Shown in pieces: positions 1 through 6,100 of a DNA stretch of 6,347 nt. Both the position numbers and the translations under genes were made by a program. Position 1 is the stretch's first letter. Every line of letters starts with the position of its first letter. Origin of the DNA: Thermoanaerobaculia bacterium (GTDB taxonomy: Bacteria > Acidobacteriota > Thermoanaerobaculia > Gp7-AA8); contig JADGOA010000216.1 of assembly GCA_017883215.1 (NCBI GenBank), positions 1 through 6,347 on the forward strand, read 5' to 3'. The notes under the pieces were generated by a model, which did not search any database, was not told the origin of the DNA, and saw nothing but the letters and a program-made list of their open reading frames with translations.

Positions 1-330
1 CATCACGTTCTCGATCGAGGAGAACGCGTTCAGAAGGTAGTGAAACTGAAAAACGAATCCGACGCCCCGGCCGCGGAAGTCGGTCCGCTCCGCGTCCGTG
101 AACGAGCTCGTGTCGCGCCCACCGAGGACGATGGTTCCGCTGGTCGGTCGGTCGAGCAATCCGATCAGATGCAGCAGCGTGCTCTTTCCCGATCCAGACG
201 GTCCGGTGATGGCCGTGAACTCGCCGCGATCGATGCGCAGGTCGATGCCGTGCAGAACCTCCTGCGCGAGCTCTCCCTCGCCATACGATTTGTGCACGTC
301 GCGCAGATCGAGAAGTTCTTCGTCAGCCAC
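1..330 (-). CDS. ABC transporter ATP-binding protein, LolD/MacB-type (partial, C-terminal part outside the window)
   Basis: This is the nucleotide-binding subunit that should power the permease encoded just upstream, acting on the cytoplasmic face of the inner membrane. Only the first 110 residues are present; the gene continues past the left edge. The Walker A motif GPSGSGKST lies at residues 43-51. The Q-loop segment FVFQFHYLLNAFSSIENV has its glutamine at residue 95. The QFH..L...SS.EN pattern is typical of the LolD/MacB/FtsE group of export or extraction ATPases. The signature motif, Walker B and H-loop would lie outside the window, so catalytic competence cannot be judged. The start is GTG at 328-330. 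It is chosen because a good Shine-Dalgarno GAGGTGA lies at 337-343, six bases upstream, and because the protein then begins ADEELLDLRDVHKSYGEGE, which fits the normal N-terminus of the family. It overlaps the permease stop by 8 bases, which suggests translational coupling. Family assignment is firm; the substrate is unknown. Confidence 0.95.
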   Translation of the reverse strand, partial: MADEELLDLRDVHKSYGEGELAQEVLHGIDLRIDRGEFTAITGPSGSGKSTLLHLIGLLDRPTSGTIVLGGRDTSSFTDAERTDFRGRGVGFVFQFHYLLNAFSSIENVM

Positions 331-1543
331 TGCGGATCACCTCGACCGGATCGAGCCGGGCCGCGCGATGCGCGGGGGCGACCGCTGCAACGAGGCCCGT
401 CGCAATGGCGAGGAGCGCGGACACGACGAACAGATGAAGGTTCAGATCCACCGGGAAGGTTGCCGAGCCATCGGGATTCTTCGCCAGCGACACGAAGAAG
501 AGCGCCAGCGCCGAGCCGAGGCCGACGCCGAGGAGTGAGCCTGCAGCGCCGAGAATTGCGCCCTGGATGAGAAACACGCGGATGACGCGGCGCCGCGACG
601 TCCCGATGGCCCGCAGGATCCCGATCTCCCGCGATCGCTGCACGACCGAGACGATCAGAACGCTGGCGATGCCGAGGGCCACCGCCACCGCCACGAAGAA
701 CTGGATCATGTAGCTCGAGCTGCTCTGCGAGCGCAGCGCGATCAGCAGATCTCGATTCGATTTCATCCAGCTGTCGGCGACGAGGCCGGTGCGGTCGGCG
801 ATCGCGTTCGCGCGAATCTCCGCCTGAAACGGATCGGCGAGCTTCACTTCGATGGTCGACACGCCGCCGGCCAGATTCAGCAGCGTCTGCGCAGCGCGCA
901 GCGAGACGAACACCCAGCGCTGGTTCAGGTCCTTGTTGCCGGAGTCGAAAATCCCGGTCACGGAGAACACGTCCGTCCGACCGTCCGCCGTCTCCAGGCG
1001 CACCTTGTCGCCGACATCGATTCCCAGGTCCTTGGCGAGCTCGGTTCCGATGACCGCGTCGGTGCCGTGGAGCCGGAACGTGCCGCCGACGATCTTCGAT
1101 GGCATGTCGACGATGCGGACGTACGAATCGTCGTCCACGCCGCGCACGGCCACGGACTTGTTGGCCATTCCCCGGATCGCGAACGCTGCACCCGCTACCG
1201 TCGGCGCCACGGCCGTCACCTCCGGCAGACTGCGAATCTCCTTTTCGACCTGCTGCCAGCGGAGGATGGAGCGGAGACGCTGCGGCGGCTTCTGAACGTT
1301 CGTGGCCACCGTCATTTCGACCCCGCTTCGCAGAATCGGCCGAACGGCGTCTTCCTGCGGATGCACGACGATGTGCGCCTGTGTGCCTAGCGTACGCGCG
1401 AGCAACGACTGCTGCAGGCCGTTGATCAGAGCGGAGAGGAAGATCGTCACGGCCACCCCGACACCGATACCGGAGAGGATCAGCGCCGTCTGAAGCCGCT
1501 GTTCGCGGAGATAACGAATGGCCACGACCCACTCGAAGGGCAT
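323..1543 (-). CDS. ABC transporter permease, FtsX/LolC/E-like (406 aa)
   Basis: This is the inner-membrane subunit of a type VII (MacB/LolCDE-like) ABC system. The layout is the classic one: transmembrane helix 1 at about residues 18-40, a large periplasmic domain at about 41-278, then three helices at about 280-301, 325-352 and 369-390. The periplasmic part resembles the MacB_PCD domain, with the GLQQSLLARTLGTQAHIVV region following helix 1. The cytoplasmic coupling segment SREIGILRAIGTSRRRVIRVF (about 304-324) and the following IQGAILGAAGSLLGVGLG are hallmarks of FtsX-domain permeases, closer in feel to LolC/LolE than to MacB. The end APAHRAARLDPVEVIRSG is also standard for the family. No ATPase domain is fused, unlike MacB. 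Length is about normal for LolC/E. The ATG lies one base after the adaptor stop, with GGGAG at 1549-1553 as ribosome-binding site. Only one permease is visible, so a homodimer is likely unless a second permease lies beyond the left edge. Confidence 0.95.
   Translation of the reverse strand: MPFEWVVAIRYLREQRLQTALILSGIGVGVAVTIFLSALINGLQQSLLARTLGTQAHIVVHPQEDAVRPILRSGVEMTVATNVQKPPQRLRSILRWQQVEKEIRSLPEVTAVAPTVAGAAFAIRGMANKSVAVRGVDDDSYVRIVDMPSKIVGGTFRLHGTDAVIGTELAKDLGIDVGDKVRLETADGRTDVFSVTGIFDSGNKDLNQRWVFVSLRAAQTLLNLAGGVSTIEVKLADPFQAEIRANAIADRTGLVADSWMKSNRDLLIALRSQSSSSYMIQFFVAVAVALGIASVLIVSVVQRSREIGILRAIGTSRRRVIRVFLIQGAILGAAGSLLGVGLGSALALFFVSLAKNPDGSATFPVDLNLHLFVVSALLAIATGLVAAVAPAHRAARLDPVEVIRSG
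337..343 (-). promoter_or_regulatory. Shine-Dalgarno GAGGTGA for the ATPase, inside the permease gene
   Basis: GAGGTGA ends six bases before the GTG start at 330 and lies within the last codons of the permease (VEVIRSG). It supports the GTG start and coupled translation of the two subunits. Confidence 0.6.
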
Positions 1544-1544
1544 C

Positions 1545-2765
1545 TCAGCTCCCGCTCGCGAGATCGGGCCGCACGCGCTCGCCGGCCCGTACGGCGGAGC
1601 TCCGCACCACCACGTCGCCTTCCCTCAGACCGCTGGTGATCTCCACGAGGTTGTCGCCCCGGATCCCCAGCGTGACGTCGCGCCGTTCGGTACGGCCTCC
1701 CGCGATGGCGAGCACCCATGGGGCTCTGGCCGTGTCGCGCACCGCGTCGGCGGGAACCACCAGCGCCGACGGTTTTCTCGCCGTCTCTACCTCGATCGAC
1801 AGCGTCATGTCGGTCTTCAGGTACGGCGGAGGCTTCGGCACGCGCAGCTTCACGTCGAAGGTCCCGCGCAGCAGATCGACGTTCGGCGCGATGTACTGCA
1901 CGACGGCGTCGAAATGCTCGGCCGGATATGCGTCGGCAGAAGCGCGGGCCACCTGACCGACCAGGAAGGCGGCCAGATTCTTCTCATCCGGCTGTGCCAG
2001 CAGAAGGGTTTCGCTGTCGAGCGCCATGATCAGCAGCGTCTTGCCGGGTGCGACGCTGGCGCCGGGTTCGGTCGACCGTGTGAGGACCACACCGTCCGCG
2101 GGCGCGGCGATGGTCGTCTGTGCCAGCCGCGCTTCCGCGGCGGCACGATTGGCGCGCGCAGCTTCCACCGCCGCAAGCGCGCCGACGGCATCGCTCCCCT
2201 GCGCCGCGGTCGCACGGGCCGCTGCGATGGCGCTGTCGGCCTCGCTGCGCGCGATCTTCGCCCTCCGGCTGGCGCTTTCCAGATCGGCGGCTGCAACCAG
2301 ACCGCTTCTCGCCAGCTCGCCGAAACGCTGCGCTTCGCGCTCCGCCTCGAGCGCGCGCAACTCCGCCTGCTGGACGGCTTCCGAGTTTCGACGGGAAGTG
2401 GAATTCTGCAGCGTCGCCAGCCGCGCTTCCGCTTCGCGAACGCTCTGCCGCGCCTGATCGGCCTGGGCGCGCTCTTCGCGATCGTTCAACTGCACCAGCG
2501 GTTGTCCGACCCGAACGCGGTCGCCCTCCTGCACGAACACCCGCTCCACCGTGCCGGAGACCTTCGAGCCCACCTCGGACTTCGACTGCGCCAGAACGCG
2601 CCCGTTCACCACGGCGGTTTCGATCAGCGGCCGTCGCAGGACACGGCTGGCCGGCACCTTGCGACCGCGGAGCGAAAACGCCGTCAGCCCGACGAGGATG
2701 ACCACGACCGCCACGACGGCCCACCGGACCGAGCGCCGCTCCAGCCACTGACGCCTCTGCCCCAT
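1545..2765 (-). CDS. Periplasmic adaptor / membrane-fusion protein (HlyD/MacA-like, 406 aa)
   Basis: This adaptor subunit is anchored in the inner membrane and extends into the periplasm; it should work with the downstream permease and ATPase. Numbered from the start used here, residues 14-30 (RWAVVAVVVILVGLTAF) form the single N-terminal membrane anchor. The first half of the lipoyl/barrel-sandwich domain is at about 56-93 (SEVGSKVSGTVERVFVQEGD, VGQPLVQL). Residues 94-216 are Ala/Glu/Arg-rich and form the alpha-helical coiled-coil hairpin. The second lipoyl half is at about 217-247 (TIAAPADGVVLTR, GASVAPGKTLL). A beta-barrel domain follows, then a membrane-proximal end (LVVPADAV, GIRGDNLVEITSGLREGDVVV). 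The ATG at 2765 is preferred over an in-frame ATG at 2807. The 14 extra codons (MSLNRKQECVDSGS) have only about half G/C-ending third positions, unlike the gene body, and neither start has a clear ribosome-binding site. The 2807 start remains possible. First gene of the three-gene operon. Confidence 0.93.
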   Translation of the reverse strand: MGQRRQWLERRSVRWAVVAVVVILVGLTAFSLRGRKVPASRVLRRPLIETAVVNGRVLAQSKSEVGSKVSGTVERVFVQEGDRVRVGQPLVQLNDREERAQADQARQSVREAEARLATLQNSTSRRNSEAVQQAELRALEAEREAQRFGELARSGLVAAADLESASRRAKIARSEADSAIAAARATAAQGSDAVGALAAVEAARANRAAAEARLAQTTIAAPADGVVLTRSTEPGASVAPGKTLLIMALDSETLLLAQPDEKNLAAFLVGQVARASADAYPAEHFDAVVQYIAPNVDLLRGTFDVKLRVPKPPPYLKTDMTLSIEVETARKPSALVVPADAVRDTARAPWVLAIAGGRTERRDVTLGIRGDNLVEITSGLREGDVVVRSSAVRAGERVRPDLASGS

Positions 2766-2832
2766 CGACCCCGAGTCTACACATTCCTGTTTTCGATTCA
2801 GTGACATGGGGCGGTCGCTCTGGATTCGACAA

Positions 2833-2845
2833 TTGAGCGACTCAA
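2833..2845. promoter_or_regulatory. Short inverted repeat TTGAG-CGA-CTCAA, possible operator
   Basis: Perfect 5-base arms are separated by 3 bases. The site lies 68 bases upstream of the adaptor start on the minus strand and 21 bases before the plus-strand TATACT hexamer. Its position suits a regulator site for either direction. Arms this short can arise by chance, so it is only a candidate. Confidence 0.25.
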
Positions 2846-2858
2846 ACGTAGTGATGAA

Positions 2859-2880
2859 CGCGGGCGTATACTCGTCCGCG
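2859..2880 (+). promoter_or_regulatory. -10-like TATACT centred in a 22-base inverted repeat
   Basis: CGCGGGCG (2859-2866) and CGTCCGCG (2873-2880) pair at seven of eight positions in DNA; the eighth would be a G-U pair in RNA. They flank TATACT (2867-2872), which matches five of six bases of the -10 consensus. No good -35 sits at 16-18 bases; TTGAGC at 2833-2838 is 28 bases away. This may be a regulated promoter whose -10 lies inside an operator, reading towards the strong ribosome-binding site at 2919. It may instead simply be a GC-rich dyad. Confidence 0.3.
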
Positions 2881-2918
2881 TCCGGCTCAGCCCGGAAGTC
2901 GCTGATCTGTCGACGTGT

Positions 2919-2925
2919 AAAGGAG
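2919..2925 (+). promoter_or_regulatory. Strong Shine-Dalgarno AAAGGAG
   Basis: AAAGGAG is followed by five bases and then ATG at 2931. It is the best ribosome-binding site in the window and is the main reason to consider the 79-codon ORF that follows as translated. Confidence 0.5.
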
Positions 2926-2930
2926 TTAGG

Positions 2931-3170
2931 ATGCCGCCGCGAAGCGATTTTCTTCTGCACGCCGTCCCGTCCGCCGCGCTCCATCCTCTGCGCGATCGCG
3001 CGATCTTCCCGACCGGCGTCGCTGCGCATCCGGCACTCACGCGCGCCACCGCGACCACCTTCATGCATCCAATCACTTGCAGCAGCCGCGGCAGCGAACT
3101 TGCAGCCGGCGCAAACCGGCGGTTTAGTCCGATTCGCGAATCCGCCGCGGTTCACCACAACCGGGTATGA
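2931..3170 (+). CDS. Possible small ORF, 79 aa, function unknown
   Basis: I do not recognise this protein. In favour of translation: a near-ideal ribosome-binding site (2919-2925) at the right distance, a TATACT hexamer about 60 bases upstream, and a stop codon (3168-3170) that overlaps the ATG at 3167, which is in frame with the next gene. Against it: the product is rich in Arg, Ala, Pro, Ser and His with no signal peptide, membrane helix or domain I can see. Its codon usage is flat, with about 71% G/C at third positions against about 61% at second positions, whereas real genes here show a much larger contrast. It also covers the most likely promoter and operator region of the downstream gene. 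It could be a leader ORF that couples translation to the large gene, a decayed gene, or chance. Confidence that it is a functional protein is low. Confidence 0.27.
   Translation: MPPRSDFLLHAVPSAALHPLRDRAIFPTGVAAHPALTRATATTFMHPITCSSRGSELAAGANRRFSPIRESAAVHHNRV
3075..3106. repeat. Direct repeat ACTTGCAGC, 23-base period
   Basis: ACTTGCAGC occurs at 3075-3083 and again at 3098-3106, so the copies sit on roughly the same face of the helix about two turns apart. They lie about 75-100 bases upstream of the large gene start. A paired regulator site is possible, but chance is not excluded. Confidence 0.25.
3100..3128 (+). promoter_or_regulatory. Weak candidate sigma-70 promoter for the protease/barrel gene
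   Basis: TTGCAG (3100-3105), a 17-base spacer, then TTTAGT (3123-3128) would give a transcript start near 3135 and a leader of about 45 bases. The hexamers match consensus at only three and four of six positions. The -10 overlaps the palindrome at 3113-3125, which would suit repressor control. Weak by sequence alone. Confidence 0.22.
3113..3125. promoter_or_regulatory. Perfect palindrome AAACCG-G-CGGTTT, candidate operator
   Basis: Six-base arms are perfectly complementary around a single central G. The site ends 53 bases before the chosen start of the large gene and overlaps its candidate -10. It is AT-ended in a GC-rich region, which makes it stand out more than the many GC palindromes nearby. 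Confidence 0.33.
3131..3142. promoter_or_regulatory. Perfect 12-base palindrome GATTCGCGAATC
   Basis: A self-complementary 12-mer just downstream of the previous palindrome, with centres about 17-18 bases apart. If the candidate promoter is right, it would lie at about the transcription start. Candidate second operator half or a protein-binding site; unproven. Confidence 0.3.
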
Positions 3171-3173
3171 GGT
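3169..3173 (+). promoter_or_regulatory. Shine-Dalgarno GAGGT that sets the start of the large gene
   Basis: GAGGT lies five bases before ATG 3179. This favours 3179 over the in-frame ATG at 3167, which has no usable ribosome-binding site and would put MRSI ahead of a normal signal peptide. Confidence 0.55.
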
Positions 3174-3178
3174 CAATC

Positions 3179-6100
3179 ATGCGCAATTTCCTCCGCCTCT
3201 TCGTCGCGTCGGTGGTCGTGTGCCTCTTCGCCGTTCCTGTTGCGCAGGCGCAGTACTTCGGCCGCAACAAGGTTCAATGGGAGAAGTTCCACTTCAAGGT
3301 TCTGCAGACCCCGCACTTCGACATCTACTACTACGACCAGGAAGCAGACGTCGTAAACGACATCGGCCGTCAGGCCGAGCGCTGGTACGACCGCTTCTCG
3401 CGCGTCTTCCAGCATTCGTTCAAGCGCAAGCCGATCGTCCTCTACGCGAATCCCGCTGATTTTCAGCAGACCACGACCACCGGCGAGATCATCGGTCAGG
3501 GGACCGGCGGCTTCACCGATGAGTACATGAATCGCGTGGTCCTTCCGCTCACCGGCGATTACGCGGAGAACGACCACGTCCTCGGCCACGAGCTCGTGCA
3601 CGTCTTCCAGTACGACATCGCCAACGCGCAGAACAACAACCGCCGCCGCTTCAATCTCGAGAACCTCCCGTTGTGGCTCGTGGAAGGGATGGCCGAGTAC
3701 TTCTCGAAGGGACGCGTCGACCCGCTGACCGCGATGTGGGTCCGCGACGCCACCATCCACAACCGCCTGCCGGACCTGCGCCAGCTCACGACAGATCCGC
3801 GCTACTTCCCGTACCGCTACGGCCAGGCGCTGCTCGCGTACATCGGCGGGCGATTCGGCGACGAGATGGTGGTCCGCTACTTCCTTGCGGCTGGCATGGT
3901 CGGGGTCGAGCCCGCTTTCGAGCGCGTCCTCGGGCTGACGCCCAAGCAGCTGTTCAACGACTGGCAGGAATCGGCGCGCGAGCTCTACAACCCCGTGATC
4001 GCCACCCGGCCGTCAGTACTCGGACGCCCGCTCCTGGGGACGAAGACGACCCGCGGCGACCTCAACGTCGGGCCGGCGCTGAGCCCCGACGGCCGGTACA
4101 TGGCCTTCCTCTCCACGCGCGAACTGTTCGACATCGACCTCTTCCTCGCCGATGCACACACGGGCCAGGTGATCCGCCGCCTGGTGTCGACTGATCGCAA
4201 CGCCCATTTCGACGCCCTGAGGTTCATCGACTCCGCAGGCTCGTGGTCGCCGGACTCGCAGCGCCTCGCGTTCGTCGTGTTCGAGAAGGGCGACAACTAT
4301 CTCGGGATCGTCGACGTGGGGTCACGGCGCGTGAAGAACATCCGCGTCCCGGGACTCGATGCCATCAACAACATCGCCTGGGCACCCGATGGAAACCGCA
4401 TCGCCATCTCCGGGCAGAAGACCGGCGTGACCGACCTGTTCATCTACGACATGGACGCGAACACGGTGCGCCAGCTGACCAACGACAAGTACGCCGATTT
4501 CCAGCCGGCCTGGTCGCCTGACGGCCGCCAGATCGCCTTCGTCTCCGATCGCGGAGCGGGGACGAACCTCGAACAGCTCCGTTTCAACTCCATGCAGATC
4601 TCGGTGATCAACGTCGACACCGCAGCGGTGCGCACGCTTCCGCTGTTCGGCAACGCCAAGAACATCAACCCGTCGTACTCACCCGACGGCACCTCGCTGT
4701 ACTTCATTGCCAATCCGGAAGGCGTCGACGACGTGTACCGCTACGCGTTTGCCGATAACCGGATCGACCGCGTCACGGCCGTGCAGACCGGCGTCGGCGG
4801 CATTACGGAGATGTCGCCCGCCCTCACCGTCGCCTCACGCACCGGCGAGCTGGCTTTCTCCGTGTACGAGAACGACGCGTACAACATCTACACGCTTCCG
4901 GCTGCACCGGCCGGTACACTCGTCGCTGCCACAGCGGGCACCGAGTCGCCACGCGCCGCAATCCTTCCTCCGCTGCGCGCGACCGGCAGCGAGATCACGG
5001 CGTTCCTCAGCAATCCCACCGAAGGATTGCCCCCGGCGGATACGATCTTCACCGAACGCAGCTACAGGCCTTCGCTGCACGTCGCCTACGTAGGACCTCC
5101 GACCCTCGGTGCCGGGGTCAGTCAGTATGGCTACGGCGTGGGTGGAAGCGTCAGCGCCTGGTGGAGCGACATCCTCGGCCAGCACAACATCGGGATGACA
5201 CTGGCCGGGACGGGCACCGGCGTCGGCTCAATCGGCGATCAGATCGGCGGCGAACTCTTCTACCTGAACCAGCAGAACCGCTTCAACTGGGGTGCCGACG
5301 TCACCCACATTCCGTATGTCGCGCAGGCGGTGGGCTTCTCGCCCGGGGTCAACATCGGCAACGGCCAGATCGCCGACGTTTACGAACAGATCACGCAGAT
5401 TCAGACCATCGACGACGTCTCGGCTCTGGCTCAGTATCCGTTCAGCCAGACCCGCCGTATCGAGTTCGAGGGTGGCATCCAGCGCTACAGCTACAAATTG
5501 GAGAGCGAGATTCTAGCGGTCGATCCGTTCAGTGGGCAGATCATCAGCGACACGCGTGGGCACCTTCCTGGGGGTTTCAACCTCAGCATGGTGAAGGCGT
5601 CGGTCGCGTTCGTCGGCGACAGTTCGGTCTTCGGGTTCGTCTCACCCGTTCGCGGAACGCGCTACCGCTACGAGATCGACGCCCTCAGCGGCGATCTCAA
5701 GTTCACGACCGCACTGGCAGACTGGCGCAAATACTTCTTCCTGCGTCCCGTGACGCTGGCAGTTCGCGGCCTCCATTACGGCCGGTACGGCACCGACGCC
5801 GAGAATCCGAACCTCTCCCCGATCGACCTCGGCTACAACTGGATCGTGCGCGGCTACGACGGGGTCAGCCTCAACGAGTGCGTGGCCACTGCCACGAGCC
5901 AGTGCCCCGTCTACGACCGCCTGATCGGGTCGCGCGTGGCAGCCGGCAGCTTCGAACTCCGCGCGCCTCTCCTGGGGACGAAGCAGTACGGTCTGATCAA
6001 CGCCCCGGCGGTGCCGACCGAACTCGAGGCGTTCCTCGACGCCGGCACGGCCTGGAGCTCCGGCCAGCATCCGAAGATTCAGTTCAAGACCAACACCCCC

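Larger units (their letters stand above)
2766..3178. other. Divergent intergenic region with dyad symmetries and a doubtful 79-codon ORF
   Basis: This stretch separates the minus-strand ABC operon from the plus-strand protease/barrel gene, so it should carry promoters for both directions. I see no tRNA, no ribosomal RNA and no recognisable riboswitch. Visible items are a TTGAG-CGA-CTCAA dyad (2833-2845), a -10-like TATACT inside a larger inverted repeat (2859-2880), a strong ribosome-binding site (2919-2925), a 9-base direct repeat (3075-3083 and 3098-3106), and two palindromes close to the right-hand gene (3113-3125 and 3131-3142). I could not find a convincing sigma-70 promoter for the minus-strand operon by eye. 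Confidence 0.7.

Noticed and set aside
165..1532. 455-codon open frame on the minus strand overlapping the permease and ATPase
   Set aside because: It is a shifted frame of the real permease gene. The product is Arg/Gly/Ala/Ser-rich with no domain, while the overlapping frame gives a clear FtsX-type permease.
1518..2804. 428-codon open frame on the plus strand
   Set aside because: It is antisense to the adaptor gene in a GC-rich region. The composition is Arg/His/Gly-rich without recognisable domains.
2990..3001. Palindrome GCGCGATCGCGC
   Set aside because: Alternating GC/CG words around GATC are common by chance in DNA this GC-rich, and no context supports function.
2766..3176. N-terminal extension of the adaptor up to 3176
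   Set aside because: The extra residues have no similarity to adaptor N-termini and are placed before a normal membrane anchor. They would also fill the whole divergent promoter region.
3167..3178. Upstream ATG start (MRSI) for the protease/barrel gene
   Set aside because: It has no Shine-Dalgarno at a usable distance, while ATG 3179 has GAGGT five bases upstream and begins a normal signal peptide.
2806..3459. 217-codon plus-strand frame running from the intergenic region into the protease gene
   Set aside because: Its second half is a shifted frame of the protease/barrel gene, it has no ribosome-binding site, and its product has no domain.
3173..3760. 195-codon minus-strand frame over the protease domain
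   Set aside because: It is Val/Glu/Asp-rich, the usual shadow on the opposite strand of a GC-rich gene, and the sense strand carries HELVH and EGMAEYF.
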